64,000 nt of DNA from Neofusicoccum parvum. Its lineage: Eukaryota > Ascomycota > Dothideomycetes > Botryosphaeriales > Botryosphaeriaceae. The position numbers and the translations under genes are program-made. The DNA is taken from positions 2,046,001 to 2,110,000 of the forward strand of contig CP087211.1 of assembly GCA_020912385.1 (NCBI GenBank). The letters are read 5' to 3'. Below are positions 21,664 to 33,139 of this stretch, piece after piece. The stretch's first letter is position 1, and each line of letters starts with the position of its first letter. The notes beneath the pieces were generated by a model that was given only the letters and a program-made list of their open reading frames with translations, was not told the origin of the DNA and ran no database searches.

Positions 21664-24600
21664 ATGGTTGCCACAATCGAGACGCCTAGCCCTTTGACGC
21701 CACCCAATGGCGTGGACGGTGGCTCGGCATTTTCGTCTCCGTACCAGGTGCAGAGTCCGGCGACGGAACTGAGTGAGAGCGTAAGCCAAATCCCTCCCTG
21801 GCCAGGCCCTCGCTAGAGTGACTTCGCTGACGGGATACATCAGGCATCCTCGGAAGATGTCGCAGTGATTGGCATGGCCTGCCGTGTTGCCGGAGACAAC
21901 AACACACCCGATCAGCTCTGGGAATCCATCGTGGCCAAGAAAGATGCCTCAAGTGACATCCCGCCGATGCGATGGGAGCCATACCAGCATAGAGACGCGC
22001 GAAATGCCAAAGAGCTGTTGCGAACTACGTCTAAAGGGTATTTCGTTAAGAATATCGAGAACTTCGACGCGGCATTCTTCGGTATCTCGCCTAAGGAAGC
22101 AGAGCAAATGGACCCTCAGCAGCGCATCTCCCTCGAAGTAGCATGGGAGGCGCTTGAAAACGCCGGAATCGACCCGCGCAGCCTCTCGGGCTCCGATACG
22201 GCCGTTTTTATAGGCGTTAATTCGGACGACTATTCTAAGCTGCTCCTCGAGGACCTACCTAACGTCGAGGCATGGATGGGCATCGGCACGGCCTACTGCG
22301 GCGTCCCTAATCGGATTTCGTACCACCTGGACCTGATGGGCCCTAGCACAGCTGTCGACGCGGCCTGCGCATCGTCGCTGGTTGCAATCCACCACGGGCG
22401 ACAGGCGATTCTGCAGGGCGAGTCGAAGGTTGCCATCGTTGGCGGCGTCAATGCTTTGTGCGGGCCCGGGCTTACCAGGGTGCTCGACAAGGCTGGAGCT
22501 ATTTCGTCCGACGGCAACTGCCTCTCGTTCGACGACAACGCCCATGGATACGGTAGAGGGGAGGGCGCCGCGGTAGTGGTCCTTAAGCGCCTGCGGAGCG
22601 CTATTGCCGACGGAGACAACATCATCGCCTTGCTCAAGGGCAGCGCAGTCGCACAGGACGGCAAGACCAACGGCATCATGGCGCCGAACGCGAAGGCACA
22701 GGAGCTCGTCGCGAGGCAAGCGCTCGAGCGGGCGAAGGTCGATCCCCTCACGGTCGGATACGTCGAGGCGCACGCGACGTCGACGCCGCTCGGCGACCCC
22801 ACCGAGGTGTCGGCCATCGCGGCCGTGTACGGCCACGGCGCCGGGAGGCCGGCCGACGGCCCCGTGAGCGTCGGGTCCGTGAAGCCCAACGTCGGCCACC
22901 TGGAGGCGGGCGCCGGCGCCGTGGGCTTCATCAAAGCCGTCATGGCCATGGAGAAAGGCAAAATCCCGCCGCAGGCCAACCTGGCCAAGCTCAACTCCAA
23001 GATCGACTGGGTGAACTCGGGCGTCCGCGTCCTCACCGACGAGGCCGACTGGCCCGAGCCCGAGGGCGCGCCTCGCCGCGCCGCCGTGTGCTCGTATGGC
23101 TACGGCGGGACCGTGTCGCACGCCGTCATCGAGCAGGCTCCGCGGCCCCTTCTGGCCGCCGCCGGCGAGCAGGATGGCCCGGCTGGCCCCGTGATTATCG
23201 TGCTGTCCGCGCCGCAGGAGAGGCGGCTGCCGGAGCAAGCGGCCTCATACGAGGCATGGTTCTCGTCGGCGGCAGGCCGGGGTGAGCACATGGCACCCAC
23301 GGCAAACACGCTGGCCACGCGCCGGTTCCAGCACGATTACCGCGCGGCCATCGTCGTTGATTCCCATGACGACGCGGCGGCAGCCCTCAAAGCATTCGCC
23401 GGGGGTGCGCCGACCGAGTGGACCAGCCAGTCCAGGGTTCTTGCGTCTGACGTCAGAAGAGATGCTGTCTGGGTGTTCTCTGGGCACGGGGCTCAGTGGG
23501 AGAAGATGGGACAGGAACTCCTTCGGAACCCTGTTTTCTATCGCGCCGTGTCCGGGCTTGATGCCATTGTGCAGGAGGAGCTTGGATTTTCCGCAATCGA
23601 AGCTCTTAAGACCGGCGATATCGAGGCTTCGGAGAAGGTGCAGGTCTTAACGTATATCGTCCAGATCGGCATTGCCGCCATCCTTCGCTCGAAGGGACTA
23701 AAACCTCAGGCCATCATCGGGCATTCCGTTGGCGAAATTGCCGCATCTGTCGTAGCGGGCTGCTTGAAGCCCGAAGAGGGCGCGCTTATTGTCACGCGGC
23801 GGGCGAAGCTGTACGCCCAGGTCAAGGGCCTTGGTGCTATGATCATGGTCAATCTACCGTACGGTGAAGTTGGGGCAGAGCTTGGCCAACGTACCGATCT
23901 CGTAGCCGCCATCGACTCTTCTCCTTCCTCATGTGTGGTCAGTGGAGAGGCTGCGGCAGTTGCCACCTACGGCGAAAGTCTTCGGGCGAGGGGGGTGAAG
24001 ATCTTCCAGGTGAAGACGGATATCGCGTTCCACTGTCCGATGCTAGACCGTCTTGTAGACCCCTTAGCTAAGGCACTTGAAGGGGCCATAGATCCTCGTC
24101 CCGCCGTGGTGCCGCTGTACTCTACCTCGGACCAGAACTCTCGCTCCGTTGGCCTGCGGGATACCGGCTACTGGATTCGGAACATGGTACAGCCGGTGCT
24201 CCTCACATCGGCCATCTCTGCGGCGGCCGACGATGGACTCCGCCTCTTCGTCGAAGTGTCAACGCACCCAATCATCTCGCATTCGATCAACGAAACACTC
24301 ATGGACCGGGGCCTCGAGGACTTTGCGGTCGTGCCGACGATGAGACGCAACAAGCCGACCGAGAAGAGCATTCTGCACGCAATCGCGCAGGTGTACACCA
24401 AAGGCGGCCAGGTGGACTTCAAGATGCAATTTGGGCGGCGCTGGTCCCCGGCGGCGCCAGGCACCGTCTGGAAGCACAAGCCGATCTGGCGCAAGGTCGA
24501 GAGCGTGCCGCTCAGCGCCGGCACCGGCCTTATGCACGACGTCGACAAGCATACGCTGCTGGGGCAGCGGACCGCTGTGGCCGGCACCAGCACCGTCGTC

Positions 24601-27159
24601 TACACAACGAAGCTGGACAACAATACGAAGCCGTTCCCGGGGAGCCACCCGCTGCACGGCACCGAAATCGTGCCCGCCGCAGTGCTTGTGAACACCTTCC
24701 ACCACGCCACCGGGGCGTCGACGCTCTCCAACATCACGCTGCGCGTGCCAGTCGCCATCAACGCGCCGCGCGAAGTCCAGGTGGTTGTGCAGGACGACAC
24801 GGCCAGAATTGTGTCGCGGCTGCAGCAGAGCGACTCGGGCGACGGCCATTCGTGGGTGACGCATACGACAGCCGGACAGTGGACGGGCGAGAAGGCTGCG
24901 GTGCAGCCGCCGAAGCTGGATGTGGAGGCAGTCAAGAAGCGTATCGGAGCCACGTTGGCGTCCAACTTCTCCATCGATTACCTCGACAAGGTCGGCGTGT
25001 CGGCCATGGGTTTCCCCTGGGCTGTCACGGAGCACTACGGCAATCTCAAGGAGATGGTTGCTCGGGTCGATGTTGCTCCCGACGTCCCCGCCGATGCGGC
25101 ACTGCCTTGGGACCCTACGTCGTGGGCTTCCATCCTCGATGCTGCCACTTCAGTGGGATCGACCATCTTCTTCGACAACCCCGAGCTGCGCATGCCTGCC
25201 CAGATCGAGAAGGTGCACTTCTTCACCGAGTACGGCACGCCGCCGCCTAAGACCGGATACCTGTACGTCGAGGAGGCATCCGAGCGCGGGGCACCTGCGG
25301 TTCACGTCAGCGTGTGCAGCGAGGACGGACAGGTGCTGGCCAAGTTCGAGTCGATGCGCTTCTCGGAGATCGAGGGCACTCCAGGCGTGAGCGGCAGCGT
25401 CGAGAGCCTCGTCCACCAACTCGCCTGGGAGCCTGCGCCCTTCTCCAACAAACCCGCCTCGTGGGACGGCGTCGTCCTGGTCTCGGACGACGCCGCCACG
25501 CTCGCCAAGTACAGCAGCCAGCTCAAGAACCAGACCAAGAAGCTCACCCAGCTGTCCCGCGCATCCGACATCGCCAACGCCCCCATCGCCCCCAACACCG
25601 CCATCGTCTACTGCCCCAGCCCGGTCTCCGCCCTCGCCGACGTGCCCGCCAAGTCCGAAGCCTTCATCGCCGAGCTGCTCACCCTGACCAAGCACGTCGT
25701 CCGCGAGCACGCCTCGCTCGCCAACACCAAGGTGTTCACGCTCACGGCGAGCGTTGCCGCCGCCGAGACCGCCACGGCGCTGGCCCACGCCCCGCTGCAC
25801 GGGCTGGGCCGCATCATCGCGTCGGAGCACCCGGACCAGTGGGGCGCCCTGATCGATGTCGACGACGAGCACTCGCCCTTCCCCACGCTGGCGCTGAAGT
25901 ACGTGCAAGACCAGGACGTGGTCCGCATGGCGGACGGGCTCCCGCGCGTCGCACGCCTGCGGCCGCTGCCGCGCGAGCGCCTGTACGGCGCGGCCGAGGC
26001 GGCGACGCGCACGCTGCTCCCGCGGCCCCAGGGCACGTACGTCGTCACCGGCGGGCTGGGCGCGCTGGGCCTGGAGGTCGCCTCCTTCCTCGTCGAGAAG
26101 GGCGCGCGGCGCATCGTCCTGCTCTCCCGCCGCGGCCTGCCGCCGCGCCGCGAGTGGAGGCGCCTCGACACCGCGTCCCCGCTCTTCGCGGCGGTCTCGC
26201 GCATCCAGGCGCTCGAGCAGGCGGGCGCCACGGTCTCAGCGCTGGCGCTCGACGTCGGCGCGCCGGACGCGGCGGAGCGGCTGCTCGCCGCGCTGGACGT
26301 CGCCGGCCTGCCCCCTGTGCTGGGCGTCGTGCATGCCGCCGGCGTGCTCGAGGACCAGCTGGTGCTTGACACCACGCCCGACTCGTTCGCGCGCGTGCTG
26401 GCGCCCAAGGTGGCGGGCGCGCTGGGGCTGGCGGCGGCGTTCCCGCCGGGCACGCTGGACTGGCTGGTGCTGTTCAGCAGCTGCGGGCAGCTGTTCGGGT
26501 TCCCGGGGCAGAGCAGCTACGCCAGCGGGAACGCGTTCCTGGACGCGCTGGCGGCGCACCGGCGCGCGCAGGGCGACAACGCCGTCGCGGTGCAGTGGAC
26601 CAGCTGGCGCGGGCTGGGCATGGCCGCCAGCACCGACTTCATCGACGCCGAGCTCGAGAGCAAGGGCATCACCGACGTCTCGGTCGAGGAGGCCTTCCGC
26701 GCGTGGGAGCACCTCGCCCGCTACGACGTCGACCACGGCGTCGTGCTGCGCAGCCGCGCCTTCGACGCCGGCGAGCCGCTGCCCGCGCCCATCCTTGAGC
26801 ACATCGCCGTGCGCCGCGCCGGCTCCTCCGCGGCGGCGGCCGGGGCCGCCGCTGCTGATGCGGCTGCAGGCAGCGATGGCGAGGCCAGGCCGGCGGGCGG
26901 GCCCGAGCTGAAGGCCTGGCTCGAAGCCCGCATCTGCGAGAGCGTCGCGTCGGTGTTGATGCTGGGCGCCGACGAGGTTGACTCGCGCGCCGCCATCGCC
27001 GACCTGGGCGTCGACAGCGTCATGACCGTCACCCTGCGCAGGAAGCTGCAGTCCACCCTGAAGGTCAAGATCCCGCCCACCCTGACCTGGAGCCACCCCA
27101 CCGTCAGCCACCTCGTCGGCTGGTTTGCCGAGAAGCTGACCGCCGCCGACGCGAAGTGA
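21664..27159 (+). CDS. 6-methylsalicylic-acid-synthase-type polyketide synthase
   Basis: Partially reducing iterative type I PKS. Exon 1 is 21664-21780 and exon 2 is 21844-27159, with a 63-bp GTAAG...CAG intron in phase 0, giving 1,810 residues. 6-MSA synthases are about 1,770-1,800 residues and commonly have one short intron near the start. Domains: KS with active-site Cys214 ([14 protein letters not shown]); AT with Ser667 ([12 protein letters not shown]); DH/thioester-hydrolase with His974 ([10 protein letters not shown]); KR with NADPH motif near residues 1439-1448 ([10 protein letters not shown]); ACP with Ser1764 (DLGVDSVM). There is no ER, methyltransferase or terminal thioesterase, as usual for this class, which joins one acetyl and three malonyl units and reduces once. 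No stop or frameshift is visible. The predicted product is 6-methylsalicylic acid, the entry metabolite of patulin, terreic acid and yanuthone pathways; which one applies here is open. Confidence 0.93.
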
Positions 27160-27730
27160 GCGGGTTGCTGGCGGTCAGATGCATATGCTGGTGCTTTTTT
27201 TCCTTGCTGTCGTCCTGGCGGGTTGGCTTTACTTTTACTATACGAAATCAAGTCAGTTGTATAAAAGCGAAGTCCGAGTGTCTGGCTCCTGAGCCCACTG
27301 CAGTCCTGAAGGTGCGAGCCGCCTGCCCTGAGCAGGCGAGCAGCATGCGAGAACCGTGCGAGTCACGTGACCATCGCTTAGCTCAGCTCTCGGCCCACCG
27401 CGGCCATACCGAATCCCTTAAGGATTCGTCTGTCAATTGAAGCCATCGGCTTGTGTGCCATCTCTGAACTCCCTATTCCCCTCTAGTCCTCATACTACTT
27501 CTCTCGTTCTTTATCCTTATGCCTCTTATTCTTAAGATAAACCCTTTAGTTATTTAACTTCTACTCGACGACTTTGAAGTCGTGTAGAAGAAGGCCCGCT
27601 AACGTGGTTTATTAGCGAGCCGCGTATATCAGCGACCTATATACTTTTCCTTAATACTACTACTCTTTATCTTCCGTACGCATTTTCTCTATAGCTAAGT
27701 ATACGAATTGAGAAAGAAAAAAACAATATA
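27160..27730. other. PKS 3' flank with a decayed LTR2 fragment and LINE target duplication
   Basis: The first ~330 bp hold the PKS terminator region; no gene is seen. About 27490-27610 is a RIP-altered 3' portion of LTR family 2, recognisable by the block around ACTCGACGACTTTGAAGTCG. An AT-rich stretch follows. AAAAAAACAATATA (27717-27730) is the reverse complement of the LINE duplication TATATTGTTTTTTT at 11101-11114. Confidence 0.6.
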
Positions 27731-27948
27731 GATAGATAGATAAATTCATTTCTTCCCGATATAGCTCCCTTACGGGTCCATGCGGGGCTGGCTATCTGCA
27801 ATTATTTTACATGAGGGGGAAAACCATGTTCACCAGGCAAAAACCCCTCCTCTCTACTCAGGTATGTCTTCCTCTCCTTATTCCGTTTTTCCTGTTTACC
27901 AGTAGTGGCTGCTGTGGCAGCCCTTCATTCAATCGCTAGTGTACCCTT

Positions 27949-30900
27949 TCAGTCTTCGTACCAGTCCTCCTGGTAGTCCTCCTGGTGGTCCTCCTGATGG
28001 TCTTCCTGGTGATCCTCCTGGTGGTCCTCCTGGAACATTTCCCTGGCTAGGCTGAACTGGTTTAGAAGCCCCGTGCGCAGGAACCATACTGTCGCTGCCT
28101 TAATCCCCTTCTTTGTGGAGAGGAGGGAGTGGTAGTCTGTAGTTCCCGCCTCTTGTAGCATTTGTGCCCTTCCCTGCTGGAAGTGGTGGCAGAAGAGAAG
28201 GATGTGCTTTGGGGTCTGCCTCTGCCACCCACACGGGCAGGCTGGGCTGGGGTGTCCCGGTACCTTGCGTCTGAAGAGAAAGTCCTCCAGTCCAATATTC
28301 TCTGTACGTAGTAGGATGGCGATTGTGCTGAGTGGTTTAGATAGCTCCTTGTGTAGGTCTCTAAGCCTTGGGGTCCAATCCGTGTTCAGGGCTACTGGCT
28401 TGTTTCTTCTTTCTTGATTGATATGCGTGGTCCATTGCTCCCTCCATATTTCCTTAAATGCCATGTGGATTCTGGCTTTCTCAGGGAGCTTCCTGGTGTT
28501 GGGTTTGCTGCTTTCTATAAGGGAGTTGATTCTCTTGTGAAGTCGTACTCTCCTGGCTGGGCCAGCTGCGCCCTTAGCCTTTAGCACCGCTTTGGCTATG
28601 TCCTTGATGTCCTGGCATGTCCTCTCTGTTACTTTAGCTACCGGATTCTCCTTGGCGCGGAGTGCCTGGGTGAGGGCAAGTTCATCCAGATATAGTGGGA
28701 GAGGGGGGATTCCTGTTTCATGTTCTAGGACTTTGGTGTTGGTGGATTTATACGCTCCAGAGATGTTGCGGAGGCACGTGTTCTGGATCTTTTCTAGTGG
28801 TTTGCTTGCCGTTTTACGCCATCCTGGGGTTCCCTCTGGGGTATGCCACACCCCACAGCCGTAGGTGAGGACTGGCCTGACTACTGCTGTGTAGATATGT
28901 CGAGCTTTCGCGAAAGAGGCCCCCCAGGTGGATGCTGCAAGCCTGGATAGAGAGGTATACTGTTTAGCAGCCTTTGTGGCAGTTTCCTTTATGTGGGGTC
29001 CCCATCGTAGTTTGCTGTCTACGTGAATTCCTAGGATCTTTACTGTTGGTTCCGGTTTTCCTCCAAATCCTGGGATGCGGATTTTTGCATTCATATTGAA
29101 TTTCTTTGGCCTTCTTGTGAAGTGAGTAAGGTGGTACTTGTCGGGTGCAAATGTTGATCCGTGGGTTGCCGCCCATTGTATGCATGTTTTATTCGCTTCC
29201 TCTAGCGTTCTGCAGTTTTGCTCTGTGGATCTACTAAATGTAAGGATGTTGGTGTCATCAACGAATCCTAGGGGAAATGTGCTGCCCCTGCGTAGCTTGG
29301 TAAGAAGGTTGGAGGCGAAGAAGAGGTAGAGAATTGGAGATAATGAGGATCCTTGTGGGATACCATTTGAGGTTTTAATTGGCGGGCTGGTAAAGTCTCC
29401 AAAGGATAATTGTGTGGTGCGGTTCTGTAGAAAGGAGCGGGTGAATCTCTCTATCCAGACTGGTAGCCTTGCCATTCTAATATTGTGGAGGAGCCTCTTG
29501 TGGGAGACCCGGTCGTATGCCCCGGTTATGTCCAGGCTAAGTACTGAAGCCACCAGTCTTTGGTCCTGTGCCCAGACTGTATGGATTTGTTCCGTTAGGA
29601 GGTTAAGTGCTACTACAGCAGATCTGTTTCTTCTTGCACCCATTTGTAGGTCAGGGAGTAGGCTATACATCTCAGTTGCCTGGGAGATCCTATCCGCTAC
29701 GATTTTCTCAAGTAGTTTGCCAAGCGTGTTGAGTAGGGCAATTGGTCTATATGCCTTAGCTTTGGTGTAGTCTTCTCTTTGTGGCTTCTTTAGGACAACT
29801 GTGGTTGAGCACTTGAACTGTCTAGGGTGGTAGGAGAGTGTGAGGCATCCCTGGAATACGTTGGTAAGGGGCTTTACTAGTGTGTGCGCACACTGTTTTA
29901 GGAATCTATTAACTATTTTGTCTGGGCCTGGCGCCTTATCGGGGGGAAGCCGCTTGATGGCATTAAGGATTTGTTCCTGGGTGAGATCCTGGACTATTTC
30001 TACCGGTTCTGGATAGATAGTTCCATTGATATCGGAGAGATCGGCGGCTTCAGGAGGAGGGAAGAACTGGTTTACGAGGATTTCTACCTTGGAGGGGTTG
30101 TCATAACGCAGGACCTGGTCTGTCCCTTGTAGAGGTGGGAATTGCGGCGGGGTTGATGGTTCTAGTGCTTTAGTTCTGGCCCACTTCGCCAGTTTCCAGA
30201 TTGCTGAGGGGTCGGCGGTAATTTCTGCTACTGTTCTTCGCCATGCTTTTGTTCTGTCTCTTCTAATTTGTCTTTTCTTTCTGTTGACGGTAGTTTGATA
30301 CGCAATCCAATCTTCCTCCTTTCCTGTATTGGTCCATTTTCTTCTAGCTGCTCTAGCCTGGTGGACTAGCTCTGAGCACTCTTTTGTCCACTGGATAGAT
30401 GCCCAGGGTGAGGGTTTTGCAGCTGGGATGGTTTCCTGGATGGTGTCCTGAATGGCCTTCTGTATCTGTTCGACGGCGGCGTCTAGCTCTATCTCAGTGC
30501 TTGGTTGGCTTGTTCTGATGCTCCTAAGCTTCATCTGGAGTGTTATGTTTACCTTCTTCCAGTCCGCTTTTTTCCATTGAGGTCTTGGAGTTTGGGGGAG
30601 TGTAGGTGTTGGGGTGACGTCGAGTGTTGTGAGAATAGGTAGGTGGTCAGATGATGACTCTAGTTCATAGCTAACTCCACAGTTTATAATTCTTTCCTCT
30701 ATCCACTGGGAAGTGAAGATGAGATCTAGAGTGCTTTCACTATTACCTCTTCTTCTGGTGATAGTGCCTCTTGGGAGGGCTAGGTTTAGGTTTACTGCAG
30801 TTGCAGTTTCGATTAGGTGATTCGCAAGAGTATAGTGTGTAGGGGAGGTAATACCTCCCCAGAGGGGGTGGTGGAGATTAAAGTCTCCGAGAAGGATATG

Positions 30901-31305
30901 TTGCCCCTGCATAGCAAGGGCTCTTGGCAGAATAGATAGGGTCCCTAGTTCCGTGCTTGTGTGGGTAGAGGGAGGGTTGTAGTAGTTATGGATGTGGATA
31001 ACGTTGGTTGCAGTGGTAAGGGAGAGGGTAATGAGGTCTGGAGAGTGGATTGTCGTCTGCCAAGATTCTACGGCAATGGCCTTGCTTACGAAGAAGCAGG
31101 TCCTTGCTATTCCTTCCTGGGGGAAGATTGTGTGGTAGGCCGGGTGTTTTACTGTTGTTTTTGTCCTTGGGTTCCTCCATGGCTCCTGGATTGCGAGGAT
31201 GTGGTGGGCTGTTGGACTGATATCCTGAAAGAGTGGGAGCATTACCCCCTTTGCACTTTTATTTACGTTGTACTGTAAAATCGAGAGGTAGCTTGTGTTT
31301 ATCAT
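27949..31305 (-). CDS. LINE ORF2 endonuclease/reverse transcriptase, copy 2
   Basis: 1,118 residues with the same translation as the ORF2 at 12644-16000: endonuclease domain (GDFNLHHPLWGG), reverse transcriptase (FVDDTNIL), C-terminal Cys-His motif and QEDH repeat. Overlapping antisense frames also match copy 1, so the DNA itself is near-identical. It lies directly downstream of and convergent with the PKS, so readthrough could produce antisense RNA to the PKS 3' end; that is speculation. Confidence 0.94.
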   Translation of the reverse strand: MINTSYLSILQYNVNKSAKGVMLPLFQDISPTAHHILAIQEPWRNPRTKTTVKHPAYHTIFPQEGIARTCFFVSKAIAVESWQTTIHSPDLITLSLTTATNVIHIHNYYNPPSTHTSTELGTLSILPRALAMQGQHILLGDFNLHHPLWGGITSPTHYTLANHLIETATAVNLNLALPRGTITRRRGNSESTLDLIFTSQWIEERIINCGVSYELESSSDHLPILTTLDVTPTPTLPQTPRPQWKKADWKKVNITLQMKLRSIRTSQPSTEIELDAAVEQIQKAIQDTIQETIPAAKPSPWASIQWTKECSELVHQARAARRKWTNTGKEEDWIAYQTTVNRKKRQIRRDRTKAWRRTVAEITADPSAIWKLAKWARTKALEPSTPPQFPPLQGTDQVLRYDNPSKVEILVNQFFPPPEAADLSDINGTIYPEPVEIVQDLTQEQILNAIKRLPPDKAPGPDKIVNRFLKQCAHTLVKPLTNVFQGCLTLSYHPRQFKCSTTVVLKKPQREDYTKAKAYRPIALLNTLGKLLEKIVADRISQATEMYSLLPDLQMGARRNRSAVVALNLLTEQIHTVWAQDQRLVASVLSLDITGAYDRVSHKRLLHNIRMARLPVWIERFTRSFLQNRTTQLSFGDFTSPPIKTSNGIPQGSSLSPILYLFFASNLLTKLRRGSTFPLGFVDDTNILTFSRSTEQNCRTLEEANKTCIQWAATHGSTFAPDKYHLTHFTRRPKKFNMNAKIRIPGFGGKPEPTVKILGIHVDSKLRWGPHIKETATKAAKQYTSLSRLAASTWGASFAKARHIYTAVVRPVLTYGCGVWHTPEGTPGWRKTASKPLEKIQNTCLRNISGAYKSTNTKVLEHETGIPPLPLYLDELALTQALRAKENPVAKVTERTCQDIKDIAKAVLKAKGAAGPARRVRLHKRINSLIESSKPNTRKLPEKARIHMAFKEIWREQWTTHINQERRNKPVALNTDWTPRLRDLHKELSKPLSTIAILLRTENIGLEDFLFRRKVPGHPSPACPCGWQRQTPKHILLFCHHFQQGRAQMLQEAGTTDYHSLLSTKKGIKAATVWFLRTGLLNQFSLAREMFQEDHQEDHQEDHQEDHQEDYQEDWYED

Positions 31306-32801
31306 TAGTTTCCTTCCATCTCTGTGTCTGCCTGTAGAGTGGTAGGTATTTCCACCTGTATGTGGGGGTCTTCCTGGTTCTCGACCTCGGCTGCGTGTTG
31401 GGAGCTGTTAAGCCCTGGCTTTCTTCTCCTGGGTTCCTCTTCCCTTATTCTCTTCCGGGACCCTACCAGGGTCCATCCATTCTGTGTTGGCTTTTGGGCT
31501 GCTTGGGGTTGTTCCCTGTAGTTTCCTGGCGCGGCCAGTCGAGCTTGAGTTGCTCTAGCCTGGTGGGCCTTGCGCGCTGAGCATAGGTTACTCCAGGCTG
31601 TATGTTTTTGGGAGCAGTTTGCACACTGCGTTTTCTCCTTTCCGCACTCTCTTGTATCGTGGCTGCCTGCACACTGACCGCACTTTTGTTCTTTCCTACA
31701 GTGGGTGGCAATGTGGCCATATGCCTGGCACTTGAAGCATTGGGTTACTGTAAAGTTCGCACTATAGTACTCTGCTGTGTGTAGGGCAAAGTTGCAGATT
31801 AGTCCTTTAGCTATAATCTGGTTGGCTATCTCAGGGTCTATGGTACTGAGGATGATTGCGGAGTGTGTTTTCCCTTCTGGGAGCTTCTTCTTCAGCCAGG
31901 CTAGCTTGCTAATGTGCAGTCCTGGATGCAAGACCAGGTTTTGCTCCTGTAGGGCCTTGGTGGCCTGGGGATCCGTGGTGTTAATTCCCTTGACAGGGAC
32001 GTTGTGGACCAGTACTGAGTATAGTTGTTGATTTGGGCGGACCTCGTTTCCGAGTCCAGTGGTCCACTCCTGGTCCTGGAGAAGGGCTGTCCTTGTTTGT
32101 GTGTCCGGAACAAAGATCCTGATATCCCCACTAGGGAGCTTTCTAGCAGCGAGTACCCTTTTACAGGCTAGGCCTTTTCCTGCCTGGATCTTTTGAATGA
32201 TGGCTTCGTTTGGGAGATTTGCTACTTCCTGTCTGTTTGCTTCATCTGGAAGGTGGAGGGTGATTTCTGTGGTGGTGGGCGGGGTGGGAGGCTTTGGGGC
32301 TGTTTGGGCTGCGATGTGTGCCCAGCTTGGGCTAGTTGGTGTAGGCGCTGCCTGGATACGGCTGACTGTTTTCTGGACCTGCTTGACTTCCCTTAGGATA
32401 TCCTTCAGGTTTGGTTCCTTGGCTGCTGCCTCCTGGCGGAGGGTAATGTGGTCCTGGAAGATTTCCTTGGCGGCGCCGAGAAAATTTTTTATCTGGCTGT
32501 TGAGGGCTGAAGGTCTACCAGCAATTGTCTGGAGGGCTTGTAGGATGGCATCTGCTGTTGTGGCAGCTCTCTGGACATATTCTACGCTGATTTGGCCACG
32601 CTGCAGGCTTTTAGGTGTCTGCTGGGGGCGGGTAGAGGTGGGTACTGGGAGGGGTTGTTCAGCCCTTTCCATAGTCTCAATTCCAACCACCACGTTGCTG
32701 CAGCTGCTGGGAAGGGTGTTGCTAGGGTTTTGAGGCCTGGAAGAGCCCCTAGGGGTTTCTTCCGTAGCCGTAGCTTGAGGTCGGATTTTTGGTATGTTCA
32801 T
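31305..32801 (-). CDS. LINE ORF1 protein, copy 2
   Basis: 498 residues, same translation as copy 1, with three Cys-His knuckles near the C-terminal third. The frame stays open upstream to an ATG at 32895-32897, but those extra 32 codons lie in LTR2 host sequence plus 17 bp of LINE leader, outside the family ORF. The ATG at 32799-32801 is therefore the start. Stop and ORF2 start overlap in TAATG as in copy 1. Confidence 0.92.
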   Translation of the reverse strand: MNIPKIRPQATATEETPRGSSRPQNPSNTLPSSCSNVVVGIETMERAEQPLPVPTSTRPQQTPKSLQRGQISVEYVQRAATTADAILQALQTIAGRPSALNSQIKNFLGAAKEIFQDHITLRQEAAAKEPNLKDILREVKQVQKTVSRIQAAPTPTSPSWAHIAAQTAPKPPTPPTTTEITLHLPDEANRQEVANLPNEAIIQKIQAGKGLACKRVLAARKLPSGDIRIFVPDTQTRTALLQDQEWTTGLGNEVRPNQQLYSVLVHNVPVKGINTTDPQATKALQEQNLVLHPGLHISKLAWLKKKLPEGKTHSAIILSTIDPEIANQIIAKGLICNFALHTAEYYSANFTVTQCFKCQAYGHIATHCRKEQKCGQCAGSHDTRECGKEKTQCANCSQKHTAWSNLCSARKAHQARATQARLAAPGNYREQPQAAQKPTQNGWTLVGSRKRIREEEPRRRKPGLNSSQHAAEVENQEDPHIQVEIPTTLQADTEMEGN

Positions 32802-32818
32802 GTTTTTTTGCCCCGCTT

Positions 32819-32923
32819 CTGCACGTGGTATAGCACGTGATGTCTTCCTTGGCGTTTGTTCCTGCGCCCGTTGTCCGCGCTTCTCGTCTTTCCTCATCTC
32901 TTATCGGACTGGGGTTCGTAACA
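32819..32923 (-). repeat. 5' part of an LTR family 2 copy
   Basis: On the minus strand it starts TGTTACGAACCCCAGTCC (32923) and runs to the LINE duplication CTATACCACGTGCAG. It resembles the start of the family 2 LTR at 33439. GAGAG (32924-32928) flanks it, the reverse complement of the CTCTC at 16605-16609. It is the missing left half of the LTR2 copy whose right half is at 16222-16604. Confidence 0.82.
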
Positions 32924-33139
32924 GAGAGTCTATACAATCTGATAGTTCATGGGTTCATTCCGCCAAGCGGTTGAACGTCTGAACTCCTGCGGTTCAGGAG
33001 TTCAGAGTGCCAAGGCTTTGAACGGCTGAACCGGGAGTCACGTGACTTCCTGCCGGTGGATCTTCTTTGCGGGCGCGTAGGCGCCCCGCTTATCCTTCCT
33101 TTCCTTCTACCCAGGTTCTGTGTAGGCTGCGCCGTAACA
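32924..33139 (-). repeat. 5' part of an LTR family 1 copy
   Basis: On the minus strand it runs from TGTTACGGCG (33139) to GACTCTC (32924) and matches 10613-10830 with a handful of differences. It is flanked on the right by AATAG (33140-33144), the reverse complement of CTATT at 11064-11068. With 16605-16842 it makes one complete LTR1, split by LTR2 and the LINE. Confidence 0.88.

Larger units (their letters stand above)
27731..32818 (-). mobile_element. Tad-like LINE, copy 2 (full length, inverted relative to copy 1)
   Basis: Reads leftwards from 32818 (AAGCGGGGCAAAAAAAC just before the ORF1 ATG) to a (TATC)n tail near 27731. Both ORFs are intact. The 5' side is flanked by CTGCACGTGGTATAG (32819-32833), the reverse complement of the duplication at 16222-16236. 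The 3' side is flanked by the duplication that matches copy 1's 5' side. It therefore combines the 5' half of one insertion and the 3' half of another. Confidence 0.93.

Noticed and set aside
22255..27111. Long antisense and alternate-frame ORFs over the PKS
   Set aside because: They are by-products of very high GC in the PKS coding sequence; none shows a domain, and the sense frame has all PKS motifs.
32802..32897. 32-codon N-terminal extension of LINE copy 2 ORF1 (start at 32897)
   Set aside because: The LINE itself begins at 32818; most of the upstream codons are LTR family 2 sequence that happens to be open, and copy 1 lacks them.
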